From an uncultured Collinsella sp. (GTDB taxonomy: Bacteria; Actinomycetota; Coriobacteriia; Coriobacteriales; Coriobacteriaceae): a stretch of 64,000 nt of DNA. A model generated the notes under the pieces. The model saw only the letters and a list, made by a program, of their open reading frames with translations. It made no database searches and was not told the DNA's origin. Each line of letters begins with the position of its first letter. Position 1 is the stretch's first letter. Both the position numbers and the translations under genes were made by a program. Shown here in pieces: positions 34,392-42,885 of this stretch. The DNA lies in contig CAUDVX010000007.1 in the NCBI GenBank assembly GCA_958452935.1, positions 1 through 64,000 of the forward strand. Direction: 5' to 3'.

Positions 34392-37300
34392 TCATTCAAC
34401 AGAAATCGCCGGACCGTAATCCCTTAGAAGGTTTTCTACTGTCTCCCGAATTTTCGTGGCATTCTCTTTACTCTCACGTTTCCTATTAGCAGAAGAGAAT
34501 CGGCACCCTAAGCAGGCTTGGCTGGTTTGCGAATCATTCCTTCCGCCATTATTGGGATATGAAGCCAACTCATTCCCATCCAGATCTAGCTCCCAATGCC
34601 GATCGCAAGCATTGTCATAGCCAAATTCTTCTTGATATCTTTCTGTGAAAGCGAAATACCTAAGATCAGCAGTTTGAGCCACCTCTTCTAACACATCCCG
34701 ACGGATGAGAATTAAATTGTGAACTGGCTCCTCATAGTAATTTCCCGGATTACCGTCGCACAGAATGACTGCCTCGTCATCACGTTCAAAACAAGCGTTC
34801 CGTGGATTAAACGATAGGTCCAGCATATCAACAAGGGTAGGTGGCGGGAGCAGTATATTATTTCGCTCAACAGAGACGCTGCGACGGTCTGGGGCCTCAA
34901 GATCCACGCAGTTACTCCCCTGAGCTTTTCCGAAGTCCTTTGTGTTGCCCTCATATGAATCGTGCTCAATAGTTAAATACCTATCATCTGAGCATCCACA
35001 GATGTGTTTCTCGCTGTTAATTGCTATTGAAACGATAATTTCATTTGAGCATTGGAGCTCGCTATCGCTATGGACTCTCTTCTTAACAGAAAAAGCAAGC
35101 GGAACCCATTCGACTCTTCCCAATCGAAAGGACTCGATGAGTCCCTTTATCTCAATAAGTGCCTCTCCAGTATCGTTAAACCAGGCAAACTCTTTATCGA
35201 GAGGAGACACCAACCGTCTCGCAATCTTGGCTTTTGCAGTATCTATTCGCATATCGGCAGAAGCGGAGCAAGTGTGGATAACGCCAGGTTCTTGCTCAGC
35301 AGTCTCTTCATATTGAGCGAATCCAACGGTGTTGAATCCCTCACCGCCCAGCACTATTTCATCAATGTAATAATTCGCCGATAGAGAGCCGAGCAACTCA
35401 TGAATTGCCAGATCAAACGGTTTATAATTTGGATTAATCAGACTAGAAGTTCTAGTGTCTACAGATACGAAGGTTCCAAGCAAGTCATCCAGAGTACCAC
35501 CGTAGACATGCAGCCATTTATCGGTGAGGACAACCGCACAATCCAACAGAACCTTTTTATCTAGTGGCCGAATATCAAAATTAACTGGTAACATTCCGTC
35601 AAGGTCATCATGCCTTATAACCAGCCCTTTACAATCGCCTTCCCGTGGGCACTTTAACAAAGCGCTTAACGATCGGTTCCAGTTCGCAACAGAGCTGGTA
35701 TCCGCACTAATAAATCTAGCCGAGTAGCCAAAATCGAGCCCATCTCCCAGCGTGTAAACATTGAGTGGAAGGTAACCTTTTAGATGCAAGTCAATTCTAT
35801 CGACTTGCTTAATAAAGCAATCGATACCCTTTTTCGATGGCTTAAAATCACGAAAAGCAAGGTGGTAATTTTTTGATGAGAAATCTACCGGAGAGAACTT
35901 GCCCCCAGATGTCTTGCATAAATAAGAGATAACGATTGAATCCGTAATCTCAGGATCGTCAACCGCCCTATCAAGAAAACCCTCAACGGCATCACCGCAT
36001 CGAGACTCAATGCTCAAGTGCGCTAATGTCTTCGCGATTGCCCTGCGAGCATATACGTCATGCACGTCAGGCCATGCCTCAATAAGGAAATCTGCCACCG
36101 ATGGATCGTAGTCGGCCAGAAAGAACATGAGGCGCTGACTTAGAGCGCGCAGCTTTATATTCGATGCAAAGGAACACCAAACAGAGAGCCATACCCATTC
36201 GTCCTTGGCGCCCGAAGGCACCCGACCTGTATGGGATACGTAATCAGTAATGTTTTGAAGACGTGAGATCAAGGGATGGAGAGAGAAATCATTCCAATTC
36301 TCACGAAAGATAGCGTCAACGATTTGGGGGCTATTAAACAGGAAGTTTTGAACAAAGTGGACTAAATTAAAAGGGGTGTTTACGACCCCAGCAAAACACA
36401 TGAATGCCCAGCGCACATCCATAGGCCACATAGCACTGAAGGATTCGAAGTCCCAATCAATAGGAAAGACGGTCTGAGTGAACAATCTGTCCAATTCTAG
36501 TTCCTGGCCATTTTCTTCAAGTGCGCAAAGTAATTTAGCTAAAAATCCAGCTCCACGACCAAGATATCTATCTACACATACCTGAACAATCTCATAATCA
36601 TTTACAAAGCTGCACTTACTTGCGGTTATTTTTGCAACTGTATCTATAAGCTCGTCTTCATCTAATTTCGTACTGTCAATTTGATTGAACTCGTCATTTA
36701 GCGAGCGCGCCATTACAAAACGAATCTGAGATTCACTGGCAAACGAATACCTTATTCCGTCATATTCAAAGCACTGGACAAAACCCTGCTCAAGCATTTC
36801 TGCCAAGTATCGTGATGAGTCGTAGCCTAAAAATGAATCGGCATCCCTTTTACTAAAATCCAATGCATTAGTTTTTAGCAAGCACTTGCAAATCGATTTT
36901 GTTTCTATCCACCTCTTCCGTGATAAGGCATCCTTAATACTACTTTCGACCATTGAACTTCTTTGAGCTACTGCATTATTGGGCCCACATCCATCGTTGA
37001 TTACTTTGAGTTTCTTAATTACAGCATTAAGGTTCCTAGGGTTTCGAGAAAACAGCATGTCCTGAAATTGAATTATCAGCTCATCAGAGCATTCAGAGAG
37101 AGCGTCATAGACTCGATAGGGATTGACGCCCTCAAATTCAATTGAACTTGGAACCAATGACTGCAATTCATGAAAACGAGATGTCGGAGATTCGGAACGC
37201 GTGCTAACTACCACGTTGCTATTTTGAGCCTTCAAAGTTTCTTTAATTAGCTCCATCGCGAAATCGAAAACATCATCGTCAAGCTCATTGCAAGCATCAA

Positions 37301-37832
37301 TAATTAACGTACAGCCATCTTGAACTAGATTCTTAAAGGCCTGCGATCCAATGTTTTTCAATTTGACAAAAGCACCCTGGTTGAAACAACCTAAAAATGG
37401 TCGATTCTTTGCTTCTAAACCGCGACAGAATTCATATAGAAAACGAGTTTTTCCAATACCGCCCTCGCCATAAATTAAGAGACCTTTCAACGTTTTGGCG
37501 TTTTTAACAACTTGGGCCTCGATTTCGCAAAGTCTTTCCCGCAGGTACCCGTGGGAAGAATTAATAGACTCGCTAAAGGCGGCTTCGAGCTTAGCCAAAT
37601 CTTTGTCCGCAGCATGAGCTCGTATAAATCTGTTAGCAATTTTAACTGCATCATTTTCTTCATCTTGAAGATCTCGATCGGGAAAATACCTGTAATGCAA
37701 ACACGGCTGACCATCAATAAGTAGAGATAGAAGGCCCGTATCTTCCCATTCAAAATGCGCAATCTCATTATCGACGAACGGCTTCTTGCTGTTCAATTGA
37801 ACTGTATTAAGAGTTGAAATGCGCTCGTCCAT
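34392..37832 (-). CDS. Large STAND-type P-loop NTPase, probable defence sensor
   Basis: 1146 aa. Walker A GEGGIGKT is at about 122-129 (Lys128) and Walker B-like TLIIDACNELDD about 60 residues on, followed by VVVSTRSES (sensor-1-like). After the NTPase come about 350 helical residues and then a beta-rich C-terminal third with no recognisable domain, ending in a CLGCRFSS motif and a charged helix. STAND NTPases of this size (Avs-like) recognise phage proteins. No effector domain is visible N-terminally, so the FRG protein could be the effector in trans. ATG 37832 has AAGGA about 10 nt upstream. Confidence 0.75.
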   Translation of the reverse strand: MDERISTLNTVQLNSKKPFVDNEIAHFEWEDTGLLSLLIDGQPCLHYRYFPDRDLQDEENDAVKIANRFIRAHAADKDLAKLEAAFSESINSSHGYLRERLCEIEAQVVKNAKTLKGLLIYGEGGIGKTRFLYEFCRGLEAKNRPFLGCFNQGAFVKLKNIGSQAFKNLVQDGCTLIIDACNELDDDVFDFAMELIKETLKAQNSNVVVSTRSESPTSRFHELQSLVPSSIEFEGVNPYRVYDALSECSDELIIQFQDMLFSRNPRNLNAVIKKLKVINDGCGPNNAVAQRSSMVESSIKDALSRKRWIETKSICKCLLKTNALDFSKRDADSFLGYDSSRYLAEMLEQGFVQCFEYDGIRYSFASESQIRFVMARSLNDEFNQIDSTKLDEDELIDTVAKITASKCSFVNDYEIVQVCVDRYLGRGAGFLAKLLCALEENGQELELDRLFTQTVFPIDWDFESFSAMWPMDVRWAFMCFAGVVNTPFNLVHFVQNFLFNSPQIVDAIFRENWNDFSLHPLISRLQNITDYVSHTGRVPSGAKDEWVWLSVWCSFASNIKLRALSQRLMFFLADYDPSVADFLIEAWPDVHDVYARRAIAKTLAHLSIESRCGDAVEGFLDRAVDDPEITDSIVISYLCKTSGGKFSPVDFSSKNYHLAFRDFKPSKKGIDCFIKQVDRIDLHLKGYLPLNVYTLGDGLDFGYSARFISADTSSVANWNRSLSALLKCPREGDCKGLVIRHDDLDGMLPVNFDIRPLDKKVLLDCAVVLTDKWLHVYGGTLDDLLGTFVSVDTRTSSLINPNYKPFDLAIHELLGSLSANYYIDEIVLGGEGFNTVGFAQYEETAEQEPGVIHTCSASADMRIDTAKAKIARRLVSPLDKEFAWFNDTGEALIEIKGLIESFRLGRVEWVPLAFSVKKRVHSDSELQCSNEIIVSIAINSEKHICGCSDDRYLTIEHDSYEGNTKDFGKAQGSNCVDLEAPDRRSVSVERNNILLPPPTLVDMLDLSFNPRNACFERDDEAVILCDGNPGNYYEEPVHNLILIRRDVLEEVAQTADLRYFAFTERYQEEFGYDNACDRHWELDLDGNELASYPNNGGRNDSQTSQACLGCRFSSANRKRESKENATKIRETVENLLRDYGPAISVE

Positions 37833-38378
37833 TAACCGTCGTCCTTCCGCAGAAAGCAAAGTAAGGCACTTTCATTATCTCAAAAAGGGCGAAGATCGGC
37901 GCGACCGGCGTAGCCATGCACCACACGGCATGTGAGATGCTGGGAATCCTGTCCGAGAACAGCAAGGGTGCTTGAGGAAACCATGCCTTATGCGCACGGT
38001 GGCACCCAATGCACACCAGCCCAGCATACAGGTTTGAGAATCAGCCCAAATCTTGGTAGCAAACAGCCTAGAACGCACGGGGCACTCCAGGGCACATTAG
38101 CCAACAAGAGAACACGCCACGCCTAACAGCGACATCGCAACCAGCACCGTCATGATTACCGGGCGGACAATCAAGGAGAACGGGTGTGCCAACGGCTGGA
38201 TCAGTATCGTGCGGCATGACCGCTTCGAGCGACTACTAAACAGGGAGATCGATTCCGGAAATGACATTTCCCTGTACAGCCCAGTCTCAAACGGAAACTC
38301 GGCGGCACTGGTTTACTATAGACAACAGCACTCAAACGAGCAAAAGCTCATTCAGCAAAGACGAATCATCTGCATCAG
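37833..38378. other. 546-bp gap between the STAND and abiF genes
   Basis: It holds the STAND promoter region (possible -10 GATAAT on the minus strand near 37877) and, from about 38107, a GC-richer stretch that reads as a plus-strand fragment (see 38152-38523). No repeats or RNA genes were recognised. Confidence 0.5.
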
Positions 38379-38523
38379 CTACAACCCTAATATTTCTTTA
38401 GGAAACACACTCGACAGTTCGTTAACACCCATAGCGAAAAGCACCCTTGCACTAGCATCGTTGCTGAGCTCGTCACTTAACTTAAGCGCATCAAGCAGTA
38501 TGTTTCGCCGCAGCATCTTGTAG
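38152..38523 (+). pseudogene. Possible gene fragment opposing abiF
   Basis: The plus-strand frame begins MITGRTIKENGCANGW and has protein-like composition up to about 38,390. It then runs antisense into the abiF 3' end, where it is only a shadow. There is no ribosome-binding site, and the frame is open upstream to 38,099. The local base composition is GC-richer than the island. I do not recognise it; likely a remnant of an earlier gene. Confidence 0.25.
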
Positions 38524-39311
38524 TCATCCTCAGTCAGCACTAGCTCGAGATCGCTTAAAACCCCTACCAGATTGACATCACAAGACGGAGACACCCTTGC
38601 GCAAAACAGACGCTCATCATGCGCGCAGATGTTTCGAAAATCTTTTATGTGATCATATGCGAGCCTAAGCCTTCGAGGGCTGATGCGTTTACCGACTTCA
38701 TGCGTCTCGGAATAAAGGTCAGAAAACGATTTGGCAATGGAATTTCTCATGCTTTCTGGCTGAAACTCGTAAAACTTGAATGCCTGACCAAGCATCAAAT
38801 AATTCATAAGAATCCATACCGGCGTATTGTCGTGATTGTTCTCATAATGCCGAATGTAGTCCCTTTTATAATCCCTTTTCCATTTTTGGGACCTACATAG
38901 CACCTTCTCGAAATCACTGATAAGCGTGTCGATCTTTTTTCGATAGCCAGCATCAGCACGGTAGGATCTTTTATCCAGGTATGCTTCCGGACTATCTTTA
39001 TGGGCCATTGCAAAACGATAAGAGCAGACGGTTTTAAGGACTGCTTCCGCCTTGTTAAAGTACTCAAACATGAGTAGACGCAATGAACGGTCAAATTCGA
39101 ATAAACGATAGATATCAGAAAACTTGGTCCCTTTTACGAAAACCTCTTGGCAAGAATCTCCCCGTTTGTCGAGAAACAAATCCTTGTAGCCGTTAACAAC
39201 CGGATAGTATCCCTCGCGTTCCAAAACTAAACGAGTATTGTTATCGCATTCGAGTCCACGGCTTTCAAGAATCGCAATCTGCTCATCAATAGATTTAAAT
39301 GGTTTATCCAT
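38379..39311 (-). CDS. abiF: Abi_2 (AbiD/AbiF) family HEPN abortive-infection protein
   Basis: 310 aa. The N-terminal IDEQIAILESRGL and the LVLEREGYYPVVNGYKDLF block mark the Abi_2 family. The HEPN RNase motif is complete: RNICAH, Arg226-x4-His231, followed by DERLF. Such proteins are predicted RNases that arrest infected cells, and AbiF-like proteins have been proposed as relatives of Cas13 that pair with a non-coding RNA. AAGGGG precedes the ATG by 5 nt. A candidate RNA gene with promoter and terminator ends 18 nt upstream, in the same orientation. Confidence 0.88.
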   Translation of the reverse strand: MDKPFKSIDEQIAILESRGLECDNNTRLVLEREGYYPVVNGYKDLFLDKRGDSCQEVFVKGTKFSDIYRLFEFDRSLRLLMFEYFNKAEAVLKTVCSYRFAMAHKDSPEAYLDKRSYRADAGYRKKIDTLISDFEKVLCRSQKWKRDYKRDYIRHYENNHDNTPVWILMNYLMLGQAFKFYEFQPESMRNSIAKSFSDLYSETHEVGKRISPRRLRLAYDHIKDFRNICAHDERLFCARVSPSCDVNLVGVLSDLELVLTEDDYKMLRRNILLDALKLSDELSNDASARVLFAMGVNELSSVFPKEILGL

Positions 39312-39329
39312 TTTGACCCCTTAAACGCG

Positions 39330-39391
39330 AAAACCGCCTTTCGGCGGTTCCGCGGACCAAGCCGGACGTACCGTCGCAAGGCCTCATCACA
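39330..39391 (-). ncRNA. Candidate abiF-associated small RNA, copy 2
   Basis: About 62 nt from the predicted start (39391) to the T-run of a perfect terminator (AACCGCC-GAAA-GGCGGTTTT, minus strand, 39330-39349). The 5' part can fold as AGGCC/GGCUU closing an inner GACG-GUA-CGUC hairpin. 39 nt are identical to copy 1 at 30450-30488. Its position directly before abiF matches the reported layout of RNAs linked to abiF genes. The antitoxin role is inference. Confidence 0.65.
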
Positions 39392-39397
39392 AGGGTT

Positions 39398-39426
39398 ACT
39401 TTAAGGGAGAACTCGGGATCCGTCAA
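39398..39426 (-). promoter_or_regulatory. Promoter of small RNA copy 2
   Basis: TTGACG (39421-39426), 17-nt spacer, TAAAGT (39398-39403), minus strand. The predicted start falls on the first base of the 39-nt block shared with copy 1. Confidence 0.65.
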
Positions 39427-39646
39427 TCCAATGCCGCCAATCTTCCAAATCAACCTTTGGGCCAAAGTCCCTTAAAGCCGGAGCATAAAAACAATCCAAT
39501 GTCATGCATCCCAGAAGCATTCGCTCGCTTAATCGCTGCTGAATATCGCGAATCAGTACCGCCAATATCGCGCCTGGGGACCAGGACCGACGTGGGTCCC
39601 GGTGCCGTTTTACTGTTAGCGGTCCGCCTCGCAACGTTGTTAACCG

Positions 39647-39652
39647 TATAAT
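39647..39652 (+). promoter_or_regulatory. Likely -10 box of the NACHT gene
   Basis: Perfect TATAAT 36 nt upstream of the ATG. No strong -35. The NACHT gene is transcribed divergently from abiF and its RNA. The remaining 220 bp (39427-39646) show nothing else I recognise. Confidence 0.5.
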
Positions 39653-39687
39653 TAAAACCATAGTTGGCGCATTTTAAGGCGGTAAAC

Positions 39688-42519
39688 ATGGATCCAGTTG
39701 ACCTTGTCGGTTCAGAGACGGTTGCTCGAATTATTGACTGGGGTAAATTACAAATTCAAAGCATAAATAAAAGGCGGGCACTGGAAGAGCTTATCGAAGA
39801 AACCGCTACGCGAGCAGCGATGATTCCCACATGCATTAATTTGTCCCAGAAATTCAGAGATGTTCATCTTGTCGAAGAGCTATTGGCCCATCGCGCTCTC
39901 CTCGATAAAGACAAGGATGAAGCAATACGAACTTTTCTCGGCACCGAGTTCGATAAACCTGCCTACGATTTCGTCGAAGCTTTCTGGAACTCCGTAAATG
40001 CAATTATGGCTACAGGTGAAGATTCTCTTGCAGCGAGGAAAGCCGCAGAGGGAACCGAAGCCATCAGCAGGAAGCTCGATATAATCTGCGGAACTCTAGG
40101 GACCAATCAGCTGGGTCAAGAAGACCTATTCCACCATCTATCAAGCTACTGCACTAAATTAGCAAAACGTGGCAACAATACAAACATTTCAAGACGTTTA
40201 ATTATTGCCGGCTCATGGGCGTCCGTTCAGCAAACAGCCGTATTAAATTACAAGAAACCCACACTCATCTACGCAGATCCCGGTGCGGGCAAAAGCGAAT
40301 TGCTGAAATATTTCGCAGCAGAATTTGCAAAAGATTGGCTAAGCCGCAAACGAGACGAAGTCCCAGTATTTCTGGAAGCACGAGGTTGGTCGCGCCGCTA
40401 TTCAAGTCTAATTGAGGGCATAGCAAAAGAGGTCCTCGGCGATGCATCCGAGGCAGCGATGTCGCTCATAAGGGACAACATTTCAATCTTTAGGCTCATT
40501 GTAGACGGCCTGGATGAAGCTCGACGCGATAGGGACCTATTCTTTGATGAGCTGGCACAATACGCCGATGATGCAAATGCCCCTCTCATTTGCTCTTCGC
40601 GTTTCGAAAGAGACTGCGGGCGTATCGGTGCTCAGGCCATGCGTTTGCAAGAATTCGACGACGAAGACGTGAGCCATTATCTTAAGCAAAGAGGAATCGA
40701 CTCTCCAAGAAGCATGCTAGCAAATCTAAGCAAAACTGGACGAGAGCTGATGCATAACCCCCTGCGTCTTTCCTGTTTAGCAGACTATTTACTAAAGAAA
40801 GGAGCTTATTCAGCTCCTCGGAATCTCGCAGTCATTTTTGAGTCATGTATTGACTCGATGATTGAAGCCAAGATAGCTTCTAGGGATGAGCTTGATTCCG
40901 ATTATCTTAAATTTCAACTTGGATCCTACGCGTTGGAGTGTATGACGGAAGAAAGCCCCAGGCCATTGAGGGCTTTCCTTCTGACCAAGCAAACGCCATC
41001 CGAAGCCGAGCGTATAGAGCAAGCAGGAAAGGATTCTGGCCTCCTGAATATCACCAATGGCGTGGTAGATTTTTCGCATTCAGTTCTTCAAGAATACTTG
41101 GCAGCAAAATTCCTATCAAGTCAGCCGGTTACAACAATTACCAGCTACTGCAAACAACACTTCGAAAACCCGTTACTGGAGAACTTCTTTGTAATACTAT
41201 GCGGCTGTACAACAGACGCTTCAAAACAAGCGGCAATTCTTGATCATCTCGAAGACAGCAACCTTCCTTTATTCATGAAATGTCTAAGGGGACGTATGAA
41301 CCTCTCAAATGAGCTGGAAGCTCGGTTGAGTAGAACTGAACTGACTAAAATTGCAGAACAAGCCCTTAAAACCTACACAAACATAACTGACCGCTACCTG
41401 AGAAAAATGAAGCCCTATATGCGGTTCCGGCATACCCTATCATCACCGAATGCGCCGATACGCATGGAAATGAGCTATAGCGCTGAAAGTACGGTAGCCC
41501 GAATAACACTAAAAGAAAAGCACCCTGTAGACGAAGAGATAAGTCTCAGCATCACCGATGATGCACAGGGGCCGATAATGAAAACCGCCGAAGGATTTTC
41601 CATTCCCATTATTTCGATAAGATCATCAAATCGACCGGAAACCCATGTTTATCGAATAGGAAGACTCTATGAAGGAATAGATTGCGCTAGAGAGCTCGCC
41701 ATCTCGATGATAAACGATGATCTAAAAGACTTTTTCAACTCAGCAGAGACCGTGCTTGATGAACCATTGCCTATGAAAGTCGGCTTCGTAGAAGAAGCAC
41801 TTAGAAACAGCCGAATCAATATCGGAGAAAGCGGGGGACAGCCTCGAAAGCCCAGTTTACGCAACAGTACGGCTAAGGAAATTGGCCAAGCACTCAATGG
41901 GAAGCTTATTTACTTCATCAATGTTGCCAGCGTAGATATACCAATTTCGGTAGTACCCAATCTAGTCCAGATCCTCGAATTAGGCCAAGGAGACCCTTTA
42001 CAATACCTTCCTCCCCTCCCAGACAATTATGGCAAAGGCCACCATTGGGTTTGGGATTTATATACAGATCAACTCTGTGAATCGTGGTGCAAATTCATCC
42101 TTGTCGAATGCGAAAAATCCTACAGACAATTCATCAAAACTTTTATGGAGGATATTGGAAAATATTTACCCAACTACGCCGATGGACCCTTTAGTCTGAA
42201 GATGAGCATCAAGCCCGCCGGAAAAGGTGAATACCCTCAGGACAGGCAAATGCGAATCTCGCCAACTCCCGTCGACAATGAGGACGAAATCCAAGTAATC
42301 ATTACCAACGATGATCCTCATGGAGGGTCTTTCGATAACGGTTTTGAGACACGAGCAGAAAACTGTCTACGTGCTGAAAGGCTTTTAGGAAGACCTGGCA
42401 ACTATTACTACGAGCATGCTTATGGTAGTGCCGAAATATTAAGGGAGCCTGCATTTGTGCATAACAATGTTCGAAATCGCATTCAAAAAGAGCTAGAGAA
42501 ACTCTTCAAACTGAGCTAG
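39688..42519 (+). CDS. NACHT-type NTPase, probable anti-phage protein
   Basis: 943 aa. An N-terminal helical region (1-185) is followed by NACHT: Walker A ADPGAGKSE (Lys202) and Walker B FRLIVDGLDEARRD (Asp273), then a winged-helix/helical part with RELMHNPLRLSCLADYLL and GVVDFSHSVLQEYLAAKFL. The last 350 residues are beta-rich and unassigned. Bacterial NACHT proteins act in anti-phage defence. ATG 39688 has AAGGCGG upstream. The C-terminus contains GRPGNYYYE, similar to GNPGNYYEE near the end of the STAND protein, possibly a shared module. Confidence 0.8.
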   Translation: MDPVDLVGSETVARIIDWGKLQIQSINKRRALEELIEETATRAAMIPTCINLSQKFRDVHLVEELLAHRALLDKDKDEAIRTFLGTEFDKPAYDFVEAFWNSVNAIMATGEDSLAARKAAEGTEAISRKLDIICGTLGTNQLGQEDLFHHLSSYCTKLAKRGNNTNISRRLIIAGSWASVQQTAVLNYKKPTLIYADPGAGKSELLKYFAAEFAKDWLSRKRDEVPVFLEARGWSRRYSSLIEGIAKEVLGDASEAAMSLIRDNISIFRLIVDGLDEARRDRDLFFDELAQYADDANAPLICSSRFERDCGRIGAQAMRLQEFDDEDVSHYLKQRGIDSPRSMLANLSKTGRELMHNPLRLSCLADYLLKKGAYSAPRNLAVIFESCIDSMIEAKIASRDELDSDYLKFQLGSYALECMTEESPRPLRAFLLTKQTPSEAERIEQAGKDSGLLNITNGVVDFSHSVLQEYLAAKFLSSQPVTTITSYCKQHFENPLLENFFVILCGCTTDASKQAAILDHLEDSNLPLFMKCLRGRMNLSNELEARLSRTELTKIAEQALKTYTNITDRYLRKMKPYMRFRHTLSSPNAPIRMEMSYSAESTVARITLKEKHPVDEEISLSITDDAQGPIMKTAEGFSIPIISIRSSNRPETHVYRIGRLYEGIDCARELAISMINDDLKDFFNSAETVLDEPLPMKVGFVEEALRNSRINIGESGGQPRKPSLRNSTAKEIGQALNGKLIYFINVASVDIPISVVPNLVQILELGQGDPLQYLPPLPDNYGKGHHWVWDLYTDQLCESWCKFILVECEKSYRQFIKTFMEDIGKYLPNYADGPFSLKMSIKPAGKGEYPQDRQMRISPTPVDNEDEIQVIITNDDPHGGSFDNGFETRAENCLRAERLLGRPGNYYYEHAYGSAEILREPAFVHNNVRNRIQKELEKLFKLS

Positions 42520-42815
42520 AAGCACTCAGTCGCGAGGGCATTCCCGCGCACGTGGCGAGTCTGCGAAGCAGTTCCTGCATGTCGATGGCGCCGTCGTCGA
42601 AACGGGGCAGGGCGAGCACGTCCGGCGTCGGGTCTAATTAGCTTTCCATAGCGGTCTTCATCCATTCCTGGAACCTGTTGTTGTGGTGATTTCAGATTTT
42701 AGGACGAAGGCCGTTCTTCGTTGAACGGGCACTGGGAAGCCACCCTTACACCAACTTTTTCGACGCGATCTGGTCAATCGGACACGTACTCTGTTCTGTC
42801 GATTATATTCGTTGC
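42506..42815 (-). pseudogene. Eroded gene fragment with in-frame stops
   Basis: One minus-strand frame reads as coherent protein interrupted by stops: PIDQIASKKLV, stop, GWLPSARSTKNGLRPKI, stop, NHHNNRFQEWMKTAMES, stop, LDPTPDVLALPRFDDGAID and MQELLRRLATCAGMPSRL, ending at TGA 42506-42508. The last part is GC-rich like the host core genome, unlike the surrounding AT-rich genes. Family unknown. It overlaps the NACHT 3' end by a few bases and probably marks an older junction. Confidence 0.45.
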
Positions 42816-42831
42816 TAAATTTAAACGACTG

Positions 42832-42863
42832 AAAAAAGGGGTATCAATCTCCACTGATACCCC
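42832..42863 (-). terminator. Terminator of the capsule operon
   Basis: GGGGTATCA (42838-42846) and TGATACCCC (42855-42863) form a 9-bp stem; on the minus strand it is followed by TTTTTT. It lies 23 bp after the last operon gene. Confidence 0.9.
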
Positions 42864-42885
42864 TAATGTAAACGCGCAATTATTC

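Noticed and set aside
30427..39426. Prophage or integrative element with att sites
   Set aside because: The direct repeats look like an RNA gene with promoter, and no integrase, excisionase or tRNA target is visible inside or beside the block.
39450..39689. 79-codon minus-strand ORF between abiF and the NACHT gene
   Set aside because: It runs antisense through the NACHT promoter, has no ribosome-binding site and no family resemblance.
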